Assembly (NCBI GenBank): GCA_947579665.1
Contig: OX388347.1
Span: 21,444,562 to 21,508,561, forward strand
Reading direction: 5' to 3'
DNA length: 64,000 bases
Origin: Sympetrum striolatum
Lineage: Eukaryota > Arthropoda > Insecta > Odonata > Libellulidae
Part shown: positions 14,050-23,912 of the stretch, piece by piece
How positions within the stretch are numbered: position 1 is the stretch's first letter
Layout: the number at the start of each line of letters is the position of its first letter
Notes under the pieces: model-generated
Told to the model about the DNA's origin: nothing
The model's input: only the letters and a program-made list of their open reading frames with translations
Databases searched by the model: none
Position numbers and translations under genes: made by a program

Positions 14050-14327
14050 AAGTTTGCGTAGGTTTGCGCAGGTTTTTCACACCCCCTTCTTTGTGGGTGT
14101 TTTCCTGCAGTTGTTATTTTTTCCTAAGCTTTTCATTGGTTTTTTTTTAAATCCGCAATCCCTTTTTACCTTTTCTGCTATTTTCCTCTAAGTTTCATTG
14201 ATACATGTAATATACTTATAATAATGTAACAACTTAACGACAGGTTAGATGGAAGAGGAGACTTTTTAGTCTCAATCTCGCCTATAATAAAGACCCCTAA
14301 TAATAATAATACTAGTAATAATAATAA
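14050..14327 (+). mobile_element. 3' end of a retroelement, copy 1, with (TAA)n tail
   Basis: This segment is repeated at 53,665-53,900. Both copies share GTAGGTTTGCGCAGGTTTTT, then CACACCCC, TTTGTGGGTGTTTTCCT, a divergent AT-rich middle, GAGGAGACTTTT and AGTCTCAATCTCGC, ending in AATAAAGAC. Here the copy ends in a (TAATAA)n tract at about 14,298-14,327. Shared 3' end, AATAAA and simple tail point to a LINE 3' UTR or a SINE. No coding region is attached. Confidence 0.6.
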
Positions 14328-14789
14328 GTGCAAAGTTACTTCCATTTCCTTATTACCTGTATTCCCTTTATGAAACTTAACATCATGGTTTATAAACTTG
14401 TGGAAACCTGGCCGCTTGTGGCCTATGCATTATTTTGTGCCACAATGTGCGATTTTTTCATTTTTTTGATACTACTTACTGACTGCACCGTTCCAGGAAG
14501 TTCTCATGCTCTTATAAAACTGTACATCCATTTAATTATTTAAACTGTATTTAAAGTTTAAAGTGGATGCAATTAATAGACCAGTTCCAAGGTAACGCTA
14601 TGAGCGATTGCGATCAATTGATTTTATCATCTATCTATCTCCTTGATCAACGATCAGTGTGCCATTCATACATATAATGGCCTAGCTAACGATTTGGGGC
14701 TTTCTTTCTCCATTCCTATATGATTTCTCTTGTTGTGGGATACTATTTATTATGGGAAGTATCCATAGTTTCTTGTTTCCACGATTCTT
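14328..14789. other. Non-coding spacer between repeats
   Basis: No recognisable feature. It has ordinary AT-rich composition, with a 71-codon open frame of hydrophobic composition that looks like chance. Confidence 0.5.
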
Positions 14790-14935
14790 CCACGATTCCA
14801 TAGCGTGCTAACGCGTTAACGCTCCAACCTCACGGTCACGGGTTCGAATCCCGGCTAATCGGATTTTTCCGGTTAGGGAATGATTGTCTGTGTATGTTGT
14901 GTGTCTTGTGTTTATTAATAAACGAAAACTGCAAA
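14790..14935 (+). mobile_element. tRNA-derived SINE
   Basis: TAGCGTGCTAACGCGTTAAC resembles an A-box region. It is followed by a strong T-arm/B box GGGTTCGAATCCC with a closing stem at about 14,838-14,854. The tail reads through tgtgtatgttgtgtgtcttg to an A-rich end near 14,935. A tRNA-derived SINE is the simplest reading; the source tRNA cannot be assigned. Confidence 0.5.
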
Positions 14936-15055
14936 AAAATTGATAAAATATAAAGGGGGTTAATTGGTAGAGTAGCCTTCAAAGGCTAAAATTCGCCCTC
15001 GAAAAAAAGACGGCATTATTATTAGTATTATTCTTGGAGGTCTTTCCATTCTTTA

Positions 15056-15644
15056 CCCTCGAGTACTCGCATCCAAAATTGTCACGCCAGTACTCGCGTT
15101 GGGTCGAATCGACTCGACATCTTACAAAGGGGAAAATTGTCTCAAAATGTAATAAATACATTTTTAATTCATTATGTCATATTAATGGTTAACCTGGTTA
15201 TTAAAATAAAATCAAATAAATATTTTCAAATAATTTTAATATTTCGTAAAAATTCGATATCCCTGACGCCGACTATATGGCTGATGAATTTGGAATATTG
15301 CATATAAAAAGTAAACTGTTCAAAATTATAATAACATTTAATAAATTAATAATAATTATTAATTATATGAAATTTGTATAATATATCTAAAAATTAAGGC
15401 GGAAACAAGGTCAAAAATGCAATATTTTACGTAAAGGTCTTTCATCTACCTGGCACTACCGCTAAGAAAAAATTGTTGAAATAATTAAACTTCCATTCCC
15501 GATTTGGCAAAAATGCACGACTGGTTCAGAACATTCTAAAATTCAGCAACTATGAGAAAGAAGAGGTAAAAAAGCACTAATAAAAAAATATGGAATTTTA
15601 AAATTAACATGGGTCGATTCGACCCAGACGCGAGTACTCGAGGG
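15056..15644. mobile_element. piggyBac-type MITE (TTAA family), copy A
   Basis: The left end begins CCCTCGAGTACTCGC just after TTTA (15,052-15,055). The right end is the inverse GCGAGTACTCGAGGG followed by TTAA (15,645-15,648). The 15-bp inverted termini are perfect and start with CCC, as expected for piggyBac elements, which duplicate TTAA on insertion; the left TTAA appears mutated to TTTA. A second inverted block, GGGTCGAATCGAC near the left end and GTCGATTCGACCC-like near the right, strengthens the pairing. The 589-bp interior has no transposase frame, so it is non-autonomous. Confidence 0.7.
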
Positions 15645-15648
15645 TTAA

Positions 15649-16037
15649 AGGCGGTGATTGTTAACCTCTAATAACAAAGAAAATTAAACATTGTTGGAAA
15701 CGGTATGTACACATGTTCAAAATGTTAACTGTGTAGGCTGATACTAGCACTCTCACCCCATGGGTCATTTCATGCAAACAAACCTAAAGTTTCAAGTTTC
15801 ACTTCGCTTTCATTTCCACTTAAGATTCTACATTGCAGCTCCGAGACCAGAGTACTTTATCCGCAAATACCCATTGAGGATCATAATGAATTAAGATCAT
15901 CGTTCATCATGAAAAGAAGTAACCAGCGTATGTTGGTTTCCTCAATTTTAATTTAAGAAACAGACAATCGGTTTCGACCCATGGACGTCATCATCAGGAC
16001 TGTCATAATGCCAACTAAAAGCACACAACACAGCCAT
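15649..16037. other. Spacer with a CGGTTTCGAC...TCATCAGG motif
   Basis: No gene seen. It contains GGTTTCGAC at 15,970-15,978 followed 12 bp later by TCATCAGG at 15,991-15,998. The pair of motifs recurs in other hairpin-bearing repeats of this window. It directly abuts the foldback at 16,038. Confidence 0.5.
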
Positions 16038-16214
16038 GAAATGTTGTCGGAGGGGAAGAGAGGAAATTTAGTTAATTGAAGTGAGAAGGCGTGGGTGGAG
16101 GGGAGAAATGAAACGAAAGAAATACAAGAATAAATAAAGGAAACTCCCCTTCCGCCCACTCCTTCTCTCACTTCAATTAACTAAATTTCTTCCTTTCCCC
16201 TCCGCAAACATTTC
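16038..16214. repeat. Foldback element (177 bp inverted repeat)
   Basis: The left arm at about 16,038-16,109 (gaaatgtt..cggaggggaa..) is matched by the reverse complement at about 16,139-16,214. The arms are about 72-76 bp with scattered mismatches. The innermost shared core AATTTAGTTAATTGAAGTGAGA is continuous in both arms. The loop is about 30 bp. It is most likely a non-autonomous foldback transposon or part of one, continuing into the CGGTTTCGAC motif just to the left. Confidence 0.65.
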
Positions 16215-18641
16215 AAAATATTATGTGTGTTTTGGTCTGCATTGTAAGAACTAAATATGAGGTTTCTGGGAAGAATTCGGAATTCTATTTGTTAGAAAGA
16301 AAATTATGAAAGAAAAAATAGTCATTTATTTTTAATGTAAACGATATAGTTAGCATACGATGATTTATTGTTAAAACACAAAAAAAATTATAAAATGTGT
16401 ACAAATTCCACGGACTAAAATTAAAAAAACACGACCGGTTTCGACGCACAACGCCATCATGAATCCACGAAAAGGTTTAGGTAGTCGTTTATAAAATAGA
16501 TTACATGGTATTGTTATGCATGTGCACGTAATAGAGCTAAATTTAATTAAATAATGAATAAATATCAATAAATAGGGAATTACTTTATCGAAGGAATAAT
16601 TTCATTTATGACTGAGTGCGTGGGATTTCCTTGCAATATTTCTTCTATGTCGTTGTTCCAAATGTCTTTCAAATTTTTCTAGGAGCTTAAGTGAGTTTAC
16701 TTTGAATTTCAGTATCACTGTTTTAAGATATAAATCAAGAGAAAGAATAGTTTTAACAACATAAATTTCCTCAGAGGGAGTTAGAGATATTTAAAACACT
16801 TATTAGCGTTATCTTTTCAAACAGAAATATAAAGCTTATTGAAATAACGTCTGGAAATGTTGTACCAAGCCCATTCGTCCTATGCCAGGAACAATTAAAA
16901 TGTTCAGTTTTATTGAATTATTTATAACATAGTGGACCACTGATGGCAAAGCGTAATGAATAAAGAAAAAAATAGCAAACCATAAAAAATATTTTAAATT
17001 TTTTATGGTTTTTCTTAATTCACTAATTTGTTTATTTTTATCGAATTACAATTCATTCGCTAAAAATACTCCATTTAATGATGAAACAATCCAAAAGAAA
17101 ATTCGTGTTGGAGATCAACGTCATGCGGCGAACAAGGATACGAGGAGCAGGATCTGGAAGAATAGTTTCGTTTCCAAATCATCGCCGATATCCAATATTT
17201 CGAGCTTCTCGGTTGCAACATCAGACGGCGAGAAGGAAAAAAGAAAAGGGCTTTCTTATTTGGAGAGACGGCCTTTGGATCCCTCTCTGGACTTACCAAT
17301 GCGCGAACGGCATTTTACGATCGTGCGGGACGTGCAAGAAGTAGATGAGGTGAGAAGAGGGGGGATGAGGTTAATAGGGGTGGGGGATGAGGTTAAGGAG
17401 GGGGGATGAAGTGGGGGATGAGACGGGATCGACAAGATGGAGGAGATGGCTGCGGTTTTTTAAGCGGCGGGAAAGAAATCCCCAGAGCAGAGGATAGCCT
17501 ACATCTCAATCCCGCCTAACTCAATGCACTGCCCGGGAGAAATCCAATTGTCCGTCCTCACGAAATGGCGGAGAAGGAAAAACGCATGTCTGCGTCATAG
17601 TTCCTTTTATTTAGGGAAGGAGAGAATGGTTCGCCCAAAAGAGGTCGAAACTTAAAAGAAGAAGAAAGGAGGAGAAACATTTCGTTCGAATGGGGTGCGC
17701 CGCACAGCGGTCGAATGGCACCGCAGCGTCAACGAGAGCAGCGCCGCGTAGCGTGAAAAGGAGGAAATAACATCTCCCCCCTTTATTTTTTCGGCCCCTT
17801 CCTACCTGATCTTCCCCGACCGTTCCCGGAGACGATGGAGAAAAAAAGCACGTGCCGCTATCTTCCTCGTTGCCACATCAAAGCAATTTTATTTTTCTTT
17901 ATGTAGGAGTGAAAACGGGAAGTGCTTTCGTCTCGAATAAATTCCTTCTTCTCTTCCTCGCCTTCCCGGAAGACTTAAGGAACACAAGCCTCCCCTTTTA
18001 CCCCCTTCAATTTCGCTCCCTCATCTCCGATATCCCCCTCTGCGCCTTTGCATCGATGCCTTGCATATATATATATATACATATATAAAGCGCATGCATC
18101 CACGTCATTTGTTTTCTCGCACCTCGCTCTCTCACGAATACTTCTCAAAGTAATAAAATAGAGATATGCATGGCGACTGATACTTTTACACGTATAAAAT
18201 AAATTCCATCGGTCCCCGTTCGGAATATATAAATGAGAAATAGACGTTCCTCGGCGATCCTGGAGGAATTCCGCAATTCAATGCACAAAGAAAAGTAGCG
18301 CGAAACATGCAGTGCCACCGCAAAGTAAGGGAAACCAAGTTCCTTGCCATCATCAGATAGGGAGGAATAGTTGAATAGGATTGGAATGAAGGGAGGGGTA
18401 GAGCAACAGGAGTTGAATCCAGGAATAAAGGTGCATGTTTCTAAAAGGGAGGGTTGGTAAGGAAGGAATGTCATTAGAGGCGAAGGCTGATTCACTAGGT
18501 AAACAAATTCGGCCGCCCATCCCTTTTCGAATCCCGCTATTTTCTAATTGGAGCGGTGCGGTGAAGCCGATGCTGGCAAAGTCAATTGTTTTTCATCGAA
18601 ACTTGTTCGTTTTGTATCGCCTTTTTGCGTTAACACCTATC
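16215..18641. other. Non-coding stretch with GGTTTCGAC motif, G-rich minisatellite and GC-elevated patch
   Basis: GACCGGTTTCGAC with a following CCATCAT occurs at 16,433-16,460. A GC-elevated segment runs from about 17,080 to 18,150. Within it a degenerate GGGGGATGAGGTTAA-like minisatellite sits at about 17,357-17,430. An open frame of 134 codons (17,005-17,409) runs into this minisatellite and matches no family I know. A short (TA)n lies at about 18,064-18,088. No gene is supported. Confidence 0.5.
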
Positions 18642-19090
18642 GTGTAATTAAATGCGAGGAAAGAATGTAGGAAAACCTCAGATAATGCGAAATAAGGATT
18701 GAGAACTGCCCAATTGGAGCCAGAGGCCAGTCTTTTACAGGATGTAATGAGTGTAAGATTGCGTATTTTTGTATCTGGAAAATAAAATTATTTAAGGTAA
18801 AAGACGCACAAAGACAGAAAATCAATGAGTGCCATGGATGATGTTTTGAATCTGAGGTGGTTTTGATGATCTGTTTTAATCCTAAGTCTTGGGTGTAAGA
18901 AATTAAAGCAGTCTTATAGCTTAACTTAAGTTACTCTCGAGATCAGGCTTAGAAGTAATAAAAAGTGAATTTTTAATTGGTACGGTCGAGTAATTAAATG
19001 AAAAACTACGTCGAAAATACGAAAGAAGGATTGAGGACGGCCCAATAGGAAATAGAAGCTCGCTTTTTACAGAATGTAACGTTGTCACTT
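18642..19090. repeat. Diverged tandem duplication, period about 346 bp
   Basis: A block starting GTAATTAAATG at 18,642 recurs at 18,988. Both continue through aaggattgaga/aaggattgagg, then ctgcccaattgg/cggcccaatagg, and then TTTTTACAG-like and ATGTAA. The second copy is clearly diverged. It is an old local duplication of non-coding DNA; no open frame spans it. Confidence 0.5.
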
Positions 19091-21870
19091 TGCTTACTAA
19101 TGATTATCGCAAACATAATTCAGAATGATATCGATAAGCTTAACCTAAATTTAAAATTGAGCCGAATGATTGCTTTGAACTATTTTTGGAAGATGTGCTT
19201 TGGGCTGTGAGATTCTATTTTCCTTTAGTTGGTTTAATTGATTCCTGGTTCATCAATTGATCATATGAGAATTTTCCTTTGAAAACTGGAAAGGATAATA
19301 TTATTTTGTTGTTAAGACTCGTATCAATGATTGAATTTTATTACTACTTACACTACTAGCGAAATTCCATTATACTACGACTCAAAAGTGTATCATTTAT
19401 CATTCTAATAATATTAAATCAGCTTTGAGGGTAGAAACACTACAAGGTATTGGATCATAGAATATTTTCAAGTAGTTCTCCAAGAAATGGATTCTCTTCA
19501 TTGCTATATATTCAACACCGTTTTAGCTGCGTCTTGGCAATACACTTCAGCGGCGATCTATTGGATAACTGGTTGCAAACGCATGAGCATCGAATAACTG
19601 CAGAAATATGCATTAATCATAAAATTATTTCCTTAAGGATGTCAAGCGAACCTAAAATTGTCAGCTATGCTTGAACAGATTTTATATTTTCTGGAAAGAA
19701 AAAGATTTCTTTGGTGGTATTGAAAGATACTCCATTCTAAACCGTAATTTTAAAAATCGTATTCTCGTATATAGATTCGAATGAAAACTACAAGAAGAAT
19801 AATAATCACGTCCCTATCGAGTGAATCTTAGTGTTTTGAGACCAGTCCAATTAATCAACATTCTCACACACGCACTCACAAACAACCATATCCTATCCAA
19901 AACCAAGGACCTCAGCATCGCGAGGCTTAGCTTCTGCAAAACTTAATTTCCTCTGAATCATTTTCAGCTAGATACGTCGAACACAGTTAATTTCTTTTAC
20001 TCTAAAAAAAACACTTTTTTGTAATTAATACCATGTCTTCATAGTAGACGAGCAGGAATGGTAAAAACTATGGGATGATAAAGTTTTCATGCATTGTTCT
20101 TCATGAACGAAACTTAGTAAAGAAAATAACTTATTCTCTGTTCATGATATTATTAAATGTTAATCAGAGCTATTTGTTTGGAATCAGCCTTACCCTTGTA
20201 CATATGGTAATGGAGGGATTTGTTGAGAAGTAGAGGTTATAGTTAAATTAAAATTCACAAAAATAAATAAAAAAAGGATATAGATTGAGTAATGCTGTTG
20301 TAAATTACCTTATAATAAGCTTTTGCAAAGAATTGTGTAGAAGTTGCTTGAAATATATAATTAACAAATTACTATACAAACAAGGAAGAATTGACCTAAA
20401 AGTATGAATTTGAAAGAAAATATTCTGAATTTAAAATTTATTAAAAATCAGAATACTTCGCATTTTTGACAAAATTCTCTGTAATATTAAGAAAGAAAGT
20501 ATGAATTTATACATTTACGGAGCCTGTATATAATTCTTTCTGTAATTCCTCATCGATAAACAGTGAGAATATCTCTTCATGTTAATGCTCCCAATTGAAA
20601 GATATTTTTAGTAGTAATCTGGAAGGATAACGATTAATATAACCGAATCTCAACGAAGAAGATCTACAATTAAGCTTCAAAAACTTGACTGTTCTCGTCT
20701 CGCTTCATTTGAGATGAGCCTCCTCAGGATTTCCTCCTCAATCTCTCCGAGCATCGGTTGAAAAACGGAGAAAGGATCCCAATGTCCTACGTGACAAGTC
20801 ACTAGGTCACGCCTCACGCTTCACGGTTGGTGTCGTGAAGCGGAGACAAGCGGTGGGAAAGTTTAAAGGCCTTCTCGAAGCGCCACCAGATGTCGCCTGC
20901 TTTTTTCTCTCTATCGTCCTCGCTCCATCTCTCTCCCATTGGTGTTTGTAAATCGAATGAATGATGCCCGCACCAGATCACTCTTTGAGCCCAGAGGTGC
21001 GACGAACAGTGGTATCGCTCCTGGGATCTCTCCCACTCTGCGCTCAGCGCTTTACCACGTAGCAGATGTTCAATATGTTATAATTTTATCAGATATGCTT
21101 CATTTTTTTACTGTGACAAATTGTTTCACTGCAAGTTTGGCTATTACGGTTACTTAAAAGGAAATAAATTTTACTACATTTTCAATTATCGTGTTTACTT
21201 TTGTAGCATACAAATATAAAAAAAATAGTACTAGGTGATTTTTGGAATAAACATTGTTGTTTGTTAATTCCATATTTAAGGGACACCTATTTTTTTATTA
21301 ATTTAGATCATAGGTTCCCAAAGTGGTTCATATTTACAGGATATCTATGCCAGGGAGAAAACAAATGGGGGCCCAAGATTTTTTCAATTATCAGAATGTT
21401 TTAGAGTTTTTAGAAGTCAAATATCCCATTTTTAAAATAATATAATCAAAAGGAAACCAGATATGGATTTAAACATAATAATTAATCTGAGGTATGCTAG
21501 GGATAAATGGAAAATAAAAAGTGGTCCACGGGAAAAATATTTGGGACCTATGATTAAGATAATCTGTTCTACATTATTTATTATTTTCTCTTATGAGTAC
21601 CGGAAAATGATTTTTTGTAAAATATTATTTATAGTGGCACTTTCAGTTCTTCTGACCTTATGAGTTTTCATTAGAAACAAATAAAAATTATTTTATTTTT
21701 AAAGTTTATTTAACCTTATTTGGAGCTAAAAGTAGTGAAAGGCACGCAAACATTTTAGTGAAAATAATAAATTAAGAAAATCGGGTGACAAAAATTCAAA
21801 GAATTACACTTCCTTAAAATAGAACAGGATGAGGATGACAATTTTGATCGTAAATAGGTTAAATTTAAGG
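19091..21870. other. AT-rich non-coding stretch with one GC-elevated patch
   Basis: No gene recognised. The patch at about 20,690-21,060 is GC-elevated, with paired short motifs (acgtgacaagtcactaggtcacg) and a 72-codon open frame of no known family. The rest is A/T-rich. Confidence 0.55.
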
Positions 21871-22176
21871 TTGAAAGAAAAGACTTCGTAATTTCCACAA
21901 TAAATTTTAATTTATTCGACCGGTTTCGGCATTCACAGCCATCCTCAGGTGATATTACATCGGAAATGACAGTATTTATAGGGATGTACAGAGTTTTGAG
22001 GGAAGACCTCTGTAAATCCCTATAAATACTGTCATTTCCGATTTAATATCACCTGAGGATGGCTGTCAATGCCGAAACCGTTCGAATAAATTAAAATTTA
22101 TTGTGAAAATTACGAAGTCTTTTCTTTCAAGTTAAGATGTCGTTCCACGAAGTACGGCTAGGACATATTCATTATA
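21871..22176. mobile_element. Hairpin element with 12-bp flanking direct repeats
   Basis: Positions 21,871-21,993 and 22,007-22,130 form a near-perfect inverted repeat: arms of about 123 bp, only a handful of mismatches, loop about 13 bp. Each arm carries an ACCGGTTTCGGC-like motif and ATCCTCAGGTGATATTA. A single-copy tail of about 46 bp follows (22,131-22,176). The 12-bp string TTAAATTTAAGG flanks the whole at 21,859-21,870 and 22,177-22,188. That length suggests a retrotransposition-type target duplication rather than a classical DNA-transposon one. Confidence 0.7.
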
Positions 22177-22261
22177 TTAAATTTAAGGGTTTGTTTTGGA
22201 AACTTACTAATATCTAAACTTAGATATATAAACGTCCACGCTTTAAAATTTACAAGTCATT

Positions 22262-22519
22262 AGTGTGGTGAATAATAGGATTCAAGTTATTAAGAAAATA
22301 GCTTGCGTGTTTGATTCTTATTTATTTGTTCATCTCAGCAAGAGTTTGTTTCACGAGCTAGCAGTTTTAACGTCTTGGGAATCACTCTTAAGTGTGGTAA
22401 ATACTCAAGATGTTAAGAATCTGACTTGCGCGTTTCATTCTTGTTTATTTCTATAGCTCAGCTAGCAGCAAACGGGAAAAACGTCTTGGTGCTCGTACTT
22501 CTTTAGCTAAATTATTTTG
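22262..22519. repeat. Diverged tandem duplication, period about 129 bp
   Basis: A block beginning AGTGTGGT at 22,262 recurs at 22,391. Shared downstream segments are ttaagaa, gcttgcgtgtttgattctta versus acttgcgcgtttcattcttg, CTCAGC, GCTAGCAG and AACGTCTTGG. Two copies only, clearly diverged. It is non-coding. Confidence 0.5.
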
Positions 22520-23094
22520 AAAACTCCAAGATGTCGGTGATATCATTTCGAAATCTTAGAGATCAAATGCGTAAATGATATTTCCCTCCATCAACATCAG
22601 CGACCTAGGTTAATCGCCTCGCAGAATGAAAAAAATCCCCAGCGATCGCGGAAGAGTTTCCTGCAATCACGCTACTCCCCAAATTAAAATCCGAACTCCC
22701 GAAAAAACACCCTTCGACTCATAATGGAAACCAAACCGACTCATTTTCGTTTCCCTTCTGCACAAAACGCGAGGAAAAAAATCCCTCGGGCAACCGCCAT
22801 CCCGACAAAACCTCTCTTCCTCTCTTCTTTTGAAAAACTTGCAAATGGGATAAGCGCATCCTCTATGAAAACCTCCAATTAAGGGTGGAGGGCATTAACC
22901 CGAAACGAGGGACTAGATGAAGTGGAATGGATAGAGAGAGAAGACGAAAATCGATGATGGGAATTAACCGTTTTTTTTTTCACTTTAAGGGAAGAAGATA
23001 TTGCGGATGAAAGAGGAATTTTAAAGGGAAATAATATGTTAATGAAGCACGCGGTGATTTAGGAAGAGAAGCCCTCGGATGGAGTGAGAGTGGG
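22520..23094. other. GC-elevated non-coding patch
   Basis: A GC-elevated stretch (about 22,540-23,090) with runs such as ccccagcgatcgcgg and a T9 tract. It contains no convincing open frame. It could be unique or regulatory sequence; no function is shown. Confidence 0.45.
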
Positions 23095-23912
23095 AATTAC
23101 GAGCGAAAGTATCAAAGCAGTGTGCGGAAAGGCCTTGATACAGCTCCCATTTAGCTCCAGAAATACTTGCCCAAGGCCATTTGATTTTAAATAGTGGCTA
23201 CAAATTATATTATAGCATGGCTGTGGTAAGTGATCCTTTCATCTGTATAGTATTTAATCTCACTTTTCAAGCATGGAGAATGACAGAGACATCCAAAGAA
23301 AGTATAAAATATAGATATTAATTCAATAGTATTCAATATTTAATACATAGCTTTAGATTAGGTTTAATTACGAGCGAAAATATTAAAAGAGTGTGCGAAA
23401 AATACAGGCCTTAATACTGGCCCCACGTAGCTCCAGTAATACTTGCCGAAGACTTTTCTTCTTTAATGTTAAATACAGCCTACAAATTATACTATATCTA
23501 TGGCAATGGTAAGTGATATTTCCATCAGCGTAGTATTTACTAAATATATCACTGGTCAAACACGGATTATGACAGAGAAATATAAAGAATGGATGAAATG
23601 TAATTTACTTCAATAAATAAAAGACGCACGTATAGTTTTAATTACGAGCGAAAGTATCAAAGCAGTGTGCGGAAAATACCAGCCTTGATTCAGCTTTCAT
23701 ATATCTCCAGATAAACTCGCTGAAAGCTCTTATTCTTTTATGTTAAATTGTGGCTATAGATTTTATTATACGTATGCAAGTGGTAAGTGGTAATTTCATC
23801 TGTGTAGTATTTACTAAATATCACTGTTTAAACACGGAGAGTGACTGAGGCATCTTCAAAAGGAATGACAAAGTATATTTACTCAAATAAATACTATGAA
23901 TACGTGTAGCTT
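23095..23912. repeat. Three diverged tandem copies of a 272-bp unit
   Basis: Unit starts are at about 23,095, 23,366 and 23,640, each opening AATTACGAGCGAAA. All share the order: agtgtgcggaaa, ggccttgat, agctccag, acttgcc, a TTTTAAATAGTGGCTACAAATT-like segment, ggtaagtgat, and TAGTATTTACTAAATA. Spacings are 271 and 274 bp. Divergence between units is substantial, so the amplification is old. There is no open frame and no tRNA or transposon termini. Confidence 0.7.

Noticed and set aside
17005..17409. 134-codon frame
   Set aside because: Ends inside a G-rich minisatellite, no family resemblance, and other frames overlap it on both strands.
23095..23912. CRISPR array
   Set aside because: Units are 272 bp and diverged, with no short identical repeats and spacers, and the genome is eukaryotic.
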